Shown here: one piece after another, positions 20,270 to 33,615 of the stretch | How positions within the stretch are numbered: position 1 is the stretch's first letter | How the letters are laid out: each line of letters starts with the position of its first letter | Assembly: GCA_944470555.2 (NCBI GenBank) | Contig: OX104130.1 | Coordinates: forward strand, 806,001 to 870,000 | DNA from: Heterobilharzia americana | Taxonomy: Eukaryota; Platyhelminthes; Trematoda; Strigeidida; Schistosomatidae | Length of the DNA stretch: 64,000 bases | Reading direction: 5' to 3' | The notes under the pieces: model-generated | What the model was told of the DNA's origin: nothing | Seen by the model: only the letters and a program-made list of their open reading frames with translations | Database searches by the model: none | Program-made: the position numbers and the translations under genes

Positions 20270-23200
20270 GCTAGTTATTCATTTATTCAGTTAGTTAATT
20301 AGTTAGTTAGTTAGCTAGTTGGTTAGTCAGCTTGTTAGTTAGTTAGTTGTTTAGTTAGTTAGTAACTTAGTAAAATAGTTAGTTAGTCATCTATATATTT
20401 AGTTAGTTAGTCAGTTCGTTGTTTAGTGAGTTACTTAGTTAATTAGATAACAAGTTCGTTAACTGGTTAGTTAGTTGGTTAGTCAGTTAGTTAGTTAGCT
20501 AGTTATTTATTGAGTTAGATCTTAGTTACTTGGTTAGTTATTCAGTTAGTAAAATAGTTAGTTAATTAGTGAGTTACTCAGTTAGTGAGGCAATCAGTCA
20601 GTTAGATAGTTAGTTAGACAGTAATTTAGATATTTAGTTATTCAGTTAGTTAGTTAGTGAGTTAGTCAGTTAGTTAGCTAAATAATTATTCTGCCAGTCA
20701 GTTAGTTAATTAGTTGGTCTATCATTCAGTTTGTAGGTTACTTAGTTAGTCAGTTAGTCTGTTAGTTAGACTGATAGTTGGTGAGTTAGTTAATTATTTA
20801 GCCAGTCAGTTAGCTAGTTAGTTAGTCAGTTATTCAGTTAGTTGGTTAGTTAGTTATTTAGTCAGTAACTTAGATATTTAGTTATTCAGTTAGTTAAATA
20901 GTTAGTTACCTAAATTAGTCAGTTAGTTAATTGGTTAATCATTTAATTAGTTATTAAGTTATATATTTAGTTGGTGATTAAGTTAGTTAGTTATTTCATT
21001 AGTTAGTGAGTTAGTTATTTAGTTAGTCAGTTATTTACTAAGTTGGTTAGTTTTTAGCTAAACATTTAATTACTGAGTTGGTGAGTTAGTAAATTATTTA
21101 GTAATTTAGTTAGTTAGTTGGTCTGTCAGTTGTTTAGTTAGTTAGATAGTGAGTTAGTTATTTAGTTAGTCAGTTGGTTTATCAGTTATTTGGTTAGTTA
21201 GTTGGTTTTTAGCTAGTCATATAATTATTGAGTAAGTTAATCAGTTAGTTATTTAGTTGGCCGGTCACTTATTTATTTATTTAGTTAGTTATCCTGATAG
21301 CTATTTGGTTAGTTATTTAGTGATTTAGTTGGTTAGTTAGTTAGGTCGTCGGTTATTCAGTCAGTGATTAATTTCTTATTCAGTTAGAAATTTAGTTGCT
21401 TAGTTAGTCAGTTAGTTAGTTACGAAGCTATTTATTTAGTTAGTTAGATGATTATTTGGTAAGTGAGTTAGTAAGTTAGTTAGTCGGTTAGTTAGTTAAT
21501 TAGTTAGCTAGTTTGATAGTTATTAAGTTAGTTAGTTATTTACTTAGTTAGTGGGTTAGTTAGTTAGTCAGTCAGTTACTTAGGCGTCCAATTAGTTATT
21601 TAGTAAGTTAGTTAGTTTGCTGATTAGTTATTGAGCTAGATATTTATTTAGTTAGTCAGTAAGTTATCTAGTCAGTTAGTTAAATAGTTAGTTAGTAAGT
21701 TATTTAGTTATTTGAGGGGTTAGTTAGTTAACTAGTTAGTTAGGCAGTTGATTAATCAGTTGTTCGGCTAGGTAGTGAGTTAGTTATTTAGTTAGTTAGT
21801 AAATTAGTTAGTTGGTTAGTTAGTTAGTTTGTTAGTTGGGTATTTATTTAGTCAGTTCGTTAGTTAGTTATTTAATAGGTTAGTTAGGTAGCTAATTGGT
21901 TATTTACTTAGCCAGTAAGTTAGTTGGATAGTTAGGTAGTGATTTAGGTAGCCAGTTAGTTAGTTAGTAGGTTAGTTAGCTATTTAGTTAGTTAGTTGGT
22001 CGGTTATTTAGTTGGTTAACTAATTAACTAGTTAGTTAACTAATTACTTAGTTCGTGAGTTAGTTAGTTAGTAGGTTAGTTAGCTAGTTGGTTTACTAGT
22101 TAACTAGTTAGTTAGTAAGTTAGTTAATTGAAATGATAGTTAGTAAGTCAATTATTTACTTTTAGTAAATTTAGTCAGTTATTTAAATTACTTAGTGACT
22201 TATTCAGCTAGTTAGTTAGTCAATTAGTAATTTATTTTGTTAGCCAATCAGTTTGTCAGTTAGTTATTTACATAGTAAGTTAAGTAGGCAGTCAGTCAGC
22301 TGGTTAGTTAGTTAGTTGGTTATGCAGTGAGGTAGTAAATTAATTAATTAGTTAGTTGGTCTTTTGGTTAAGTAGTCAGTTAGTAAGTTAGATAAATAGT
22401 CAGTCAGTTAGTTAGTTAGTTAATCAGTCAGATAGTCAGTCAGTTTGTTACTTAGTTAGTTAGTTAGTCAGTCAGTCGGTTTGTTAGTTAGTTATTTAGC
22501 TAAAGATTTAGTTGGTTAGTTAGTCAGTCATTTAGTTAGCTATTTAGTTCATCTGTCAGTCTGTGAGCTGGTTAGTTAGATATTTAGTCAGTCAGTTATT
22601 TATTTAGCTAGTTAGTCGGCTAGTTAGTTGTTTGGTACGTTGGTTAGTTTGAAGTAAGTTATTTATTCAGTCAGTCAGTTAGTTATTTAGTTAATTTGTT
22701 ATGTGATTAGTGAGTAAGGTAGCTAGTTAGTTACTTAGTTGGTTGGTTTTTAGTTGGTTAGTAAGTTAGTTAGTCAGTCAGTCAGTTAGGAAGTTAGTTA
22801 GTCAATCAGTCACTTAGTTACTTAGTTAGTTATTCAGCTAGTTAGTTGATGACATAGTTGTTTATTTTTATATTACAATAGTTAGTTGGTTAGTTAGTCA
22901 GTTATTCAATAATTTGGTAAGTAAGGCAGTGAGTTCGGTAGTTAATTATTTAGTTTGCTAGTTATTTATTTACTTATTTAGTTAGTTCGTTAGTTACTGA
23001 GTCAGTTAGTTAGTTAGGTGGTTATTTAGTTAGTTGGTTAATTAGTCAGTCAATCAGTAAGTTAATTAGTTATTAGTTAATGAGTTCGTTAGTCAGTTAA
23101 TTAGTTGGTTATTTAGTTTTAAGTTAGATAGTTGGTCAGGTAGTTGGTTAATTAGTTAAATTGGTTAGATTTTTAGTTAGTTAGTAAGTCAGTTGATTAG

Positions 23201-26200
23201 TTAGTTAGTTATTCATTTAGTTACTTTGTTTTGTATTGTTTATTTGTTTAGTTAGTCAGTCAGCCAGTTATTTACTTAGTTACTCGGTAGGTTACTTGCG
23301 TATTACGTTAGTTAGTTAGTAAGACAGTCAGTTAGTTATTTAGTTAGTCAGCTGGTCAGTTAGTTAGTTTGTTTGTTAATAAATTATTAAGTTAGTTAGT
23401 AAATTAGTTAGTTAGTTAGTTATTGAGTTAGTTACCAGTTAGTTAGTTAGTTAATAACTTATTTAATTATTTAGTAGGTAAGTCAGTGAGTTATGTAGCT
23501 AGCCAGTTGTTCAGTTTTGATTTAGTTAGTTGATCGGTTAGTTAGTTAGTTGGTTATTTGTTTAGTTAATTATTTGGTTAAATAGTTAGTTAAGTGGTTA
23601 GTTAGTTAGTTAGGTTATAAGATAATTAAATAGTAAGTTACTTAGTCAGTCAGCTAGTTAGTTAGCTAGTCAGTTATATGGTTTGTTTATTAGTTAACTA
23701 GTTACATAGTTAGTTAGTTAGTCAGTTAGTGAGTTACTTAAATATTTAGTAAGTTAGTAAGTTGGTCAGTTAGATAGTAAGCTTATAAGCTAGGTACTTA
23801 GTTATTTAGTCAGTCAGTCATTTAGTTATTTAGTGAGTTAAATAGTCAGCTAGTTAGTTAGTCGGTGAGTAAGTTATTTAGTTAGTTACTTAGTTATTCA
23901 ATCAGCTGGTCAGTTAGCTAGCTAGTTGGTAAGTTGTTAGTTACGTATTGATTTATTTAGTTAGTTAGTTCGCCACTTATTTATTGATTAGTTAGTTAAA
24001 TAATTAGTCCTTTAATTATTCAGTTAATATGTTAGTTACTTAGTTAGTTTGTCAGTTAGTTTGCTAGTTAGTCAGTTAGTAAGTTTTTAGTTATTTATTT
24101 AGTTAGTTGGATAGTTAATTATTTAGTTGGTTAGTTAGTCCTATAGTCAGGTAGTTAGCTAGTTGGACAGTTAATTAGTTAGTTAGCTAGTCAGTCAGTG
24201 AGTTGGTTGGTCAGGCAGTTAGTTACTTATTTATTTAATTAGTTAGTAAGTTAGTTTTTTAGTTAGTAGAATCGTTAGTTATTTGGTGAGTTAGTTAATT
24301 AGTTAGTCATTTAGTAAGTTATTTAGTTGGTTAGTTGGTAGGTTAGTTAACTGGGTAATTAGTTATCTGGTTATTTAGTTAACTAGTTAGTTAGTTAGCT
24401 AGGTAGTTAGTTGGCCAGCGAGTTAGTTATTTAGTTTTTCAGTAAATTATTAGTTGTGTTGTTAGTTAGTTAGTCAAATAGTCGGATAGTAAGGTGGTTA
24501 GTTATTTATTCAGTCAGTCAGTTTGTTTGTTAGTTAGTTATTTAGTTAATCATTTGTTTATTTAATTCGTTAGTTAGTTGGTTTTCAGTGAGGCAGTCAT
24601 TTAGTTAGTTAGTGAGTTAGTAATTCAGTTATTCGGTCAGTCAGTTAGTCAGTTGGTTAATTAGTAAGTTAGTTAATCAGTGAGTTATCTAGCTAGTTAA
24701 TTAGTTAGTTTTTCAGTTATCTAGTTAGTTATTTGGTCGGTCAGTCAGTTTGTTATTTTGGTTACTTAGTTATTTATTTGGTAAGTTAGTTAGTTAGTTA
24801 TGTAGTTGGTATGTTAGTTCGTTCGTTAGTTAGTTATTCAGTCATTTAGTTAGTTAATTAGTTATTTGGTTAATTATTTAGTTGGTTAGCTAGTTGGTTA
24901 GGGGTTTGTTAGTTATATAGTTTATTTGGTGAGTTATTTAGTCATTTGGTTTGTCAGAAAGGTTTTTTTCAGTTAGTCGGTTGGTTTTCCAGTTAGTTAA
25001 TTATTTATTTAGTTAGTAAGTTGGTTGGTTAGTTTGTTAGTTAGCTATTCAGCCAGTAAGTTATTTAGTTACTTGGTAGTTTACTTATTCATTCAGTTAC
25101 TTTTTAGTTAGTTGGTTATTTCGTCAGTTAGTTAGTTAATTAGCTTGTCAGTTATTTAGTTGAATAGTTGGTTATTTAGTTAGTTTTTCATTAGTCAATT
25201 AATGAGTTGTTTAATTAGTGAGATAGTTTTTTAGATAGATATTTTGTAAGTTAGTTTGTCATTTAGTTATTAGTTAGCTAATAGTCAGTCTGTTAGTTAG
25301 TTAATTGATAAGTTGATAAGTTAGCTAGTGAGTTAGTCAGTTAATCAGTTACTTAGTTGGTGAATTAGTTAGTTGGTTGATTTATTAGTTGGTTAGTCAG
25401 TTAGTTACTTAGTTGGTTGGCTTATTAGTTAGTTATTTAGTTCGTTAGTTATTTATCTAGTTAGTAAAATATTTAGTTATTTAGCTAGTTAATTGGTTAT
25501 TTGTTGAAGTAAGTTGATTAGTTATTACTTAAACCATTTGGTTAGTTATTTAACTAGTTACTTAGTTATTCAGTTAATCAGTTACTTAGTTAGTTATTTA
25601 TTCATTCAGTTAGTTAGTTATTTATTAGTTAATTTGGGTAACTGGTCAGTTAGTTAATGAGTTGGTTAGTCATTTAGCTAGTTAGTTATTTACTAGTTAG
25701 TTAGTTATTCTGCTATTTAGCGAATCAATCAGTCAATTAGTTAGTGAGTTTATTCGTTAGTTGCTTGTTTAGTTATTCAGTTATTTTGTTGGTTATTTAG
25801 TTACTCAGTTAGTTAGACAATTAGCTTTTTATTTATTTAGTCAGTTAATTAACTTGTTGGTCAGTTAGTTAGTTGTCCAGTCAATCAGTTACTTAATTAG
25901 TTACTTTTTAAGTTAGTTTGTCAGTTATTTAGTTAGTTGTTTAGTTATTTGGTTAGTTAGCCAGTCAGTTATATTAGTTGGTTAGTTAGTTAATTAGTTA
26001 GTTGGTCAGTTTTTTAAATAGTTATTTGGTTAGTTAGTTATCTATTCAGCTAATTAGTTATTTATCTAGTTAATTAGTTACTTAGTTAGTTAGTTAGTAA
26101 GGTAGTTGAGTAATCAGGTAATTAGTAAGTCAGTGAGTTACCCAGTGGGTCAGTCATTAAGTTGTTTATTCATTTAGTTAATTAGTTTGTCAGTCAGTTA

Positions 26201-29200
26201 GTTAGTTGATTAGTCACGCAACTATTTAGTTATTTCTTTATTTAGTTAGCTGATTAGTTATTTAATAACTTATTTAGTCAGTGAGTCAGTTATTATGTTA
26301 GTCAGTTGCTTAGTTGGTTAGGTATTTAGTTAGTTGCTTAGTTATTTGATTATTAATTTAATCAGTTAGTTAGTAAGTGACAGCTACTCAGTTAGTGAGT
26401 TAGTTGGTCGGTTAATTGGGTAGTTAGTTGGTTAATTAGTTACTTAGTTAGTTGGTGATTAATTTAGTTAGTTAGTAGGTTAATTAGTTAAGTAGTTAGT
26501 GAGATAGTTAGTTATTTAATTATCTAGTTAGTTGAATAATTAGTTAGTTGGTTAGTTATTTTGTACGTCAGTCAATAAGTAAGTTATTGAGTTTTTCAGT
26601 TAGTTGAGTAAGTAGAAGGTTAAATTGTTAGTTAATTAGTTAATAAATTAGTTAATTGGTCGGTTAGTTATTTAGGTAGGTTGATAGTTAGTTGGTTAGA
26701 TATTCAGTTATTTAGCCAGTCAGTCAGTTATTTAGCGAGTTTATGAGTTTTTTACTTGGTTAGTTAGTTAGTTAATTGGGTAGTTAGTTTTTTATTCAGT
26801 TCGTTGTTTATTCGGTTAGTTAGTTAAATAGTTTTTTATCTAGTTGGTTAGTTAGTCAGTCAGTTAATTGGTCAGTTAGTTAGTTGGGTAACTAGTTAGT
26901 TAGTCATCCAAACATTTGGTTAGTTAGTTAGTCGGTTAGTTAGATACTTAGTTAGTTAGCTATTTAGTAAGTCAGTTAGTTATTTAGTTAATTAATCAGT
27001 TGGTTACTTAGTTTGTGAATTTTTTAGTTAGATACTCAGCAAGTTCTTTAGTTAGTTAGTTAATTAGTAAGTAACTTCGTTAATTTGTTGGCTATTAATT
27101 TAATCAGTTCGTTGGTTATTTAGTTTGTTAGTCAGTTAGTTAATCATTCAGTTACTTAGTTAACTTATTAGTTAGGTCCTAATTTATTTAGCTAGTTTGT
27201 TAGTTGGTCAGCTGATTATTTAGTGATTTATTTGGTTAGTTGGTGATTTAGTTTATTAGTTAGTTAGTTGGTTAGATAGGTAATTAATTAGTTAGTTAGG
27301 TACTTAGTTGGTTAGTTAGTTTGTAAGTTAGTCAGTTATTTAGTTAGTTATTTAGTTTGGGAGTTATTTAGGTAATTATTTACATAGTCATTTGATTAGT
27401 TAGTCAGTCGGTCACTTAGTTTTTCACTTAAATAGTAAGTGATTTAGTTACTTTGTTAGTCAATTAGTTAGTCAGTCAGTTAGTTAGTTAGTTATTTACT
27501 TAGTTACTTGGTTAGTTAGGTAATTAGCTTATTTGTTATTTCGTTATTCAGTTAAACAGTTAGTTAATTCTTTAGGTATTTACCTAATTAGTTAGTTATT
27601 TAGTTAGTTATTTAATTAGTATGTTAGTCAGTTAGTTAATTAAGTAGTCTGTTAGATAGTTAGTCATTTAGTTAGTCAGTTAGTTGATTTATAAGTTAGT
27701 CGGTTAGTTAATTTGTAGGTTGTTGAGTTGTACAATTGCTTAGTTGGTTTTTCAGTTAATTCCTTAGTTTGTTGGTCAGTTTTTGGTTAGATATTTGGTT
27801 GGTTTATTGGTTAGTTAGTTTTGTAATTAGTTAATTGGACAGCTAGTTAGTTAAGTATTTATTTATTTATTCAATTAGTTAGTTACTTAACTAGTTAGTT
27901 AGTGAGTTGGTTATTTGATTAGTTAGTTAGTTATTTAGCTATCTATTGAATTAATCAGTTAGTTGGTTAGTTATTTAGTTAGTTTGTTAGTCAGTTGGTT
28001 AGTTGATGGGTTTTTCAGTTAGTTAGTGGACCAGTTAGTTAACTAATTAATTGATTATTTGGTTAGTTAGTTATTTAGAAATATAGTTGGGTAGTTAATT
28101 AGTTAGATATTTAATTTGTTATTTAGTCAGTCACTCGGTTAGTTATTTAGTTAGTTGTTTACTTAGTTCGTTATTTAGTTAGTTAGTTAGTAAGTAAGTC
28201 ACTTAGTTATATAGTTAGTTATCTAGTTAGTCGGTTGGTTATTTATTATTCATTATTTAGCTAGTCAGTCAGTTATTCAGTTAGTTAATTAGTGAGTTAG
28301 TAAGTTATTTAGTTTGTTAGTTAGTATGCAAATTAGTCAGTCAGTAAGTTATTAAGTTAATTGGGTATTTAGTTAGTTTTTACTTAGTGAGTAAGTAAAT
28401 AAGTTGGTTGTTTAGTTAATTAGTTAGTGATTTAGTTAATGAGTAGGTTAATTAGTTAGTTAGTAAGTGAGTTGATTAGTTAGTTATTGAATTTTTCAGT
28501 CAATTAGTTAGTTCCTGGAATAATTACTTAATTAGTTAGTTAGTTGATTATCTATTTGGTTCGTTGGTTATTTAGTTTTGTAGTTATTCATTTGGTTAGT
28601 TAGACGTTTAGTTAGTTGCCTACTCATTAGGTCAGTTATTAAATAAGTTAAGTAGTTTGTTATTTGTTTAGTTACTTAATTATACTCAGTATTTAGTTAG
28701 TTAGTTGATTAGTCAGTAATTTACTTATTTAGTTAGTTGGTTAGTTAGTTAATCAGTTAGTTATTTTATTAGTTAATGAAACATTTAGTCACTTAGTAGG
28801 TGAGTTATTTATTTTGTTAACTAGTAAGTTAGTTGTTGAGTTAGTTAGTTATTTAGTCAATTGGCTATATAGTTAATTAGTTAGTTATTTGATTATTTTG
28901 TTAGTTATTTAGTTGTTCAGTTAGTCAGTTAGATAGTTTATTAGTTAGTTGGTTGGTTAGTCAGTTAGTTAGTCAGAAAGTCACTTGATTGGTTATTTAT
29001 TTATTTATTCAATTTGTTATTTAGTTCGTCTGTTATTTGGTTTTTCAGTTGGTTAGTTATTTACTTAGTTGGATAGTTAGTTTGTTAGTAAATAATTTAG
29101 GTAGTTACCTAATTATTCAGTTCGGTAGTTAGTAAATTATTTAGTTAGTTGGTCTGTTTGTTAGTTAGTTGTTTATTTATTTAATTGTTTAGTTAGTTTG

Positions 29201-30301
29201 TTAGTTATTCAGTTAGTTAGTCAGTCAGTCAAATATTTGGTATTCATTTAGTTAGTTGGTTGGTTAGTTAGTTTGTTAGTTGATGAGTTAGTCAGTCAGT
29301 TAGCTAGTTAGTTACTTAGTTAGTTATTCATTCAGTCAGTAAGTTGGTTAATTATTTAGTCAGTCAGTTAATTATTAAGTTACCTAGTTATTTAGTTTGT
29401 TAGTTAACTATTCAGTTGGACAGTTAGTTTGTTATTTAGTTGGTTGGTTAGTTATTGGGTTAGGTATCTAGTTATTTAGGTAATTAATTAGTTATTTAGT
29501 TAGTTGGATAGTTAGGTGTTTGGTTGGTTCGTTAGTTAGTTAGTCAGTTAGTTTATTAGTTAGTTATTCAGTTAGTCAGTCAGTAAGTTAGATAATCATT
29601 GAGTTAGTTAATTAGTTATTTGGTTATTTGTTTATTTAGTTGGTTGGTTAGCTTGTTATTTAATTAGCTGGTTAGTTAAATGGTTATTTAGTTAGTTAGT
29701 CAGTTATTTTATCAGTCATTTATTTACTTAGTTGATTAGTTGGTTAGTTAACTATTAAGGTGTTTTTTATATAATTACTAAGTTAATTAGTTGGTTAGTT
29801 ACTAAGATATTTAGTTGGTTAGTTTGTCAGTCAGTTATTTAGTTAATCAGTCAGTTAGTTAGTCAGTTATTTAGTTTGTCAGTCAACCGTTTGTTTGCCT
29901 AGTTAGTTAGTTATTTACTTATTTATTTAATTTGTTGGTTAGTTAGTTTGTTAGATAGTTTTTTTGGCAATAAGTCAGTTTGTTACGTAGTTAGTAAGTT
30001 GGTTTATTTGTCAGTCAGTTACTTAGTGATTTGGTTAGTTTGATAGTTAGTTATTTAATTAGTTTGTTAGTTCGTTAGTTAGTTATTTAACTAGTAAGTG
30101 AGTTAGTTATTTATTTGTTTAGCTAGTTAGTTAATTAGTTAAGTGGTCAGTTTGTTTGTAGTTTTATTTGTTAGTTAGATATTAATTAATTTATTTATTT
30201 AGTTGGTTAGTTAGTCAGTCAGCCAGTTAGTTAGTTATTTAGTTAGTCAGTTAGGTAGTTAATTATTTTGTTAGTTAATTAGTGAGTTAGTAATAAGTTA
30301 G
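20270..30301 (+). repeat. 10-kb degenerate AGTT (GTTA) tetranucleotide array
   Basis: About 10 kb of continuous short tandem repeat with unit AGTT on the plus strand. The first 240 bases (20281-20520) parse into 60 four-base units with no indel. 26 of these units are exactly AGTT, and most others differ by one base (AGTC, GGTT, ATTT, AGCT, AGTA, AATT). The same texture continues to the end, with a few less regular patches (near 22850, 23225, 24955 and 29755). The plus strand is very poor in C. Because the unit is 4 bases and contains TAG (plus strand) and TAA (minus strand), every frame is stopped, which explains the lack of long open frames. No gene, promoter or insertion was recognised inside it. 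Confidence 0.98.
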
Positions 30302-31639
30302 ATGGATGTTAACAACATCAGACCACTCTAGTGTTCTGAGACCTAGCTAAAGCGTAATGGTGTACCTGGACAAATTCAGCTAACTGAAGAACCAAACGTT
30401 TTGGGTTATCTTAGTCTATCTAGTTGACTTCAAGTACCGTTATATTTTACATAGAATAATGAATTTATGGATGATTTACAAATTGCACGGTTCACAGCTG
30501 AGTATCTTTCCGAGCGGTCAAGAATAGTGCCGACACTATCTACATGACAAAGTTTTTATGCTTTTTAAAATGAGGCATAAATCAGTGGAAATAACAGTTA
30601 CTGAAGTAAGAACTTTAAAAAGCATTTTTGAGTTTGCACTTAAAATTAGAAACAATACTGACAAGTTGGAAAAGAGTTTTCATTTTTTTTATTACCTAAT
30701 AAAGTGTCATGAAAGGAAGTCATGTTTTTTACTTAAGCGTTAGTTAAAACAACAGGAATGTTCAATGTTCACTACGCGATAATGTAATTTATTTACGCGT
30801 TTACCAACAGAAAAATAACAATCTAGTCGGTAATACTACTACTGCTACTAACAACACCTAATTGGGATGATTCATTGAGAAGTGCTTTTAGAGAGCGATG
30901 AAAACAATTAGTGGTTGAGAGTTACCTGGTTAATTCAACAAACATAATCATTTGTCTAATGTACACATAAATTAGGCAGCTAATTTAAGCGATGGAATGG
31001 CGCCTTGGTGGAACAACCTTAGAGGAAGACAAAAAAGAAAACAGAAGAATGAGGAGATCAACATGATTGTGAAAAATTAAAGCAGAAACAACTATAGGTA
31101 ATCGTTGTTAGTAGTAAGCAGTAAAGGATGCGAAATGGGATACTAACCAGCTGATAATTATCGTTTATTTTCGAATGAATTCGACGACAAAAAACATATA
31201 CCATAACCCAGGAGGATGAAGTTAATTTAGCCTGAAATAATTAACTTACTAATTACACAGAATGTTTATTTTAGCTGGTTAAAACAGAATGAGAACGATT
31301 CTCACATGTCATTGTAATGAATACTGAACAGTGTGTTATGAACCGATGTGTACTTCCCAAAAATATATTGTGGAAACTGTTGACACAAAGTATGGAGTCT
31401 TATTTTGTCGGCGGATTCAGTTATCGGTCAATATCCAGTCAAAATCTAGCAGAATCCAAAGTTCTCGCTATTTTTGCCTCTCATTGCATTGATGATTCAA
31501 TACAGACTGGGTGATGTCCGTCCTTACTTTAAGTTAACGAATAAACGGATGTTCAATTGTCTAAAAATATGAAAAATAGTAAGAGTTTGCTCAACTGTTG
31601 GTTTGCATACTGAGGTTCATGATGATTTATTTATTGATT
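30302..31639. other. No gene seen
   Basis: AT-rich DNA after the array. Short open frames (for example 30558-30743 and 31317-31514 on the plus strand) have no recognisable features. Confidence 0.4.
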
Positions 31640-31745
31640 TCAGGTCGGTATTCATCGTGGACTGATATCACTTGAAGAAACATTAGAAACCTAAGAGAAC
31701 TGGACATCACATCTAATATCAGTCCATGATGAATATCAAGGTTAT
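31640..31745. mobile_element. SINE-B inverted dimer with internal deletion
   Basis: The 3' end of a minus-strand SINE-B (GTATTCATCGTGGACTGATA) is followed after about 50 bases by the 3' end of a plus-strand copy (ATATCAGTCCATGATGAATA). Both tRNA-like heads are gone. The remains form an imperfect palindrome with a stem of about 22 bases. Confidence 0.7.
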
Positions 31746-31974
31746 TCGATGTCATCATGTCACAAGATTACTAATAATATTTAATAACGTGTATATGAAT
31801 ACTAAGTTTACCATGGAACATGAGATGATGAACTTCATATTTTGAACTTGCAAACTGGACAATAAAGAGATGAGTGTCGTATCAGAGATCTGTCTACATA
31901 GAAAAAATATGGAGTGGATAGTATTTCCATCTTAACAGTTCCTATCCCTTGAGTTATAGGCAAGGGCTGGTTAA

Positions 31975-32640
31975 ATGTCATTTCATAGGGCTAAGAAACT
32001 TTTTTCTTCAGAAAAACTGGCTAAAGAACTTCAGTTCGTTGAGAGATGTTTGAAGGGAAATGGTTACCCTAAGAAATTCGTAGATAATTCTAAAATGAGA
32101 GCAGTGAAAACAATTGTACCTTGTAAGCCTGAGAAGAAACCTATGTCCCTTTGTCTAATTTTCAAGAAGGATGAAATCGTAAACAAGGTATGTAAAAGAA
32201 TAAGAACCATACTGAAGATCATTTTCCAAACGGCTAAATTAGTCTCCAGATGCAAAACAAAGTATTCACTTCAACATCAGGAAGTCAGCAGATTCCTGGC
32301 TAATGTCAACTCATAGTGTATCTACCAGTTCCCATGTACATGTCACAGCATATACATCGAAAGGACAGAGAGGCAGTCTGAGGCTAGATTTCGTCAACAT
32401 GTTCCAAATAATTCGAGCTTAAAGAAACCAGTGTTTTAAGAGTTCCATTACTAAGCATCTGACGCACATGGGACATGACGTCCAAATCTCGAATGCATTT
32501 AAAATAGTCAACAAACAAAACAATACTAATTCATTAAGATTCACAGAAGCCATTACCATCAGAAGAATTGAACCAAAGTTGAACATCTAGAAAGAATCAC
32601 TTGTCAGGCCCCCAGTTCTCAAGGTAGCCATTGATACGTT
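31975..32640 (+). mobile_element. Penelope-like element, RT end plus GIY-YIG
   Basis: A 113-codon open frame (31975-32316) covers the connector after the reverse transcriptase: ELQFVERCLKGNGYPKKFV, KKPMSLCLIFKKDEIVNKVC and RTILKIIFQTAKLVSRCKTK. After the stop, the endonuclease continues as CIYQFPCTCHSIYIERTERQ (32317-32378) and, after a frameshift, ITKHLTHMGHDVQISNAFKI and LRFTEAITIRRIEPKLNI up to about 32600. The GIY-YIG signature reads IYIERTER, with G to E. The catalytic palm of the reverse transcriptase is absent. Stop and frameshift make it inactive, but this is one of the better preserved tails in the window. Confidence 0.9.
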
Positions 32641-33034
32641 TCATTAGTCACCAAAACCCCCTTCTAAAATTTTATATTTTCATCCCCTTTTACAACCGAT
32701 TTCAAAATCATCGCCACAAGTGTAGCATTTGAACCAGACCAACTTGACTTTTACCTGTGATAAGAGCTTTGACCTTATATTTACATCATTTACTCGCCAC
32801 ATATACTTATGCAATCTTTCTATTCCACTTCTTGATTATTCTTATGTAACGAAATGAAAATCTGATATCAAAGTAGGATAACTGTGATTTCATTTGAACT
32901 TTCTTTATCTGTGTCAATTCTTTAATTATCGCTCGTTGCTATATAGGATCAAATCGCCCGACGTCTGTTGCAGATGGGCTCCTGTGAAGATATCTCGATG
33001 CTGTCGCATATTCACAATGCTGTATTCATCTTGG
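32641..33034. other. No gene seen
   Basis: Possibly the 3' flank of the preceding Penelope-like element. Nothing specific. Confidence 0.35.
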
Positions 33035-33190
33035 TGACTCGCAGTGGAGTCCAGGAAGTGCGTTCCTCCCTACTTAACACTCGTCATTTGGATGTACTTG
33101 CACAGCAGTGAGCAATATTGTTCTTACTGAGATTTGTATCCCGTTCTCATCGCTTCAAACGCCAAAGCGTCATCCATAAGGCCACTAAGG
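33035..33190 (-). mobile_element. SINE-A, degenerate
   Basis: Minus strand: tRNA head (GCGTTTGAAGCGATGAG region), GTACATCCAAATGACGAG, GGAAC in place of GAAAC, TTC triplet and CTGGACTCCACTGC. Core altered at C3 and A14. Confidence 0.7.
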
Positions 33191-33499
33191 CAAAAGAGTC
33201 ACCACTTATGCAACGCATATCAGGACTATCAACGTCTTGATAAATGAAGTATATGGATTGCATTATGCATATGTATCTTTCGAATTTATGGCCTTCACGC
33301 AGCTGAAAAGAAATCGATATGATACAGTGGATGAATTCATCGTGTTCTGCTAAACGTGTTGTTCTAGCTTCGCTAAAATATCTGAAGGGAACTAACTGTA
33401 TGGAAATTAGTTAGCATTCAACAGTTAACTAATATTTTCACTTGGATGCTTTGACTTCCCTTTGGTAGTGATTGTGAATACTGGCTAAAGATAGATCAC

Positions 33500-33615
33500 A
33501 TAAGGCACTTTGCATCCCATTCTGGATTCTTTAATTGAATGTATCTGTCTCCTGGTGAGTGTTGTTTTCTTAAAACCAACTGATTTAGACACCACAGCTT
33601 TATCCACTTAGTGGG
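33500..33615 (-). mobile_element. SINE-A head, probable fragment
   Basis: Minus strand CACTAAGTGGATAAAGCTGT followed by the usual spacer to AGACAGATAC. The ribozyme part is not recognisable. Confidence 0.4.

Noticed and set aside
20270..30301. Array as interstitial telomere repeat
   Set aside because: The unit is AGTT (TTAG), not TTAGGG, and no TTAGGG runs are seen inside it.
20270..30301. Array as a CRISPR locus
   Set aside because: There are no spacers between conserved repeats and the unit is only 4 bases. The context is eukaryotic.
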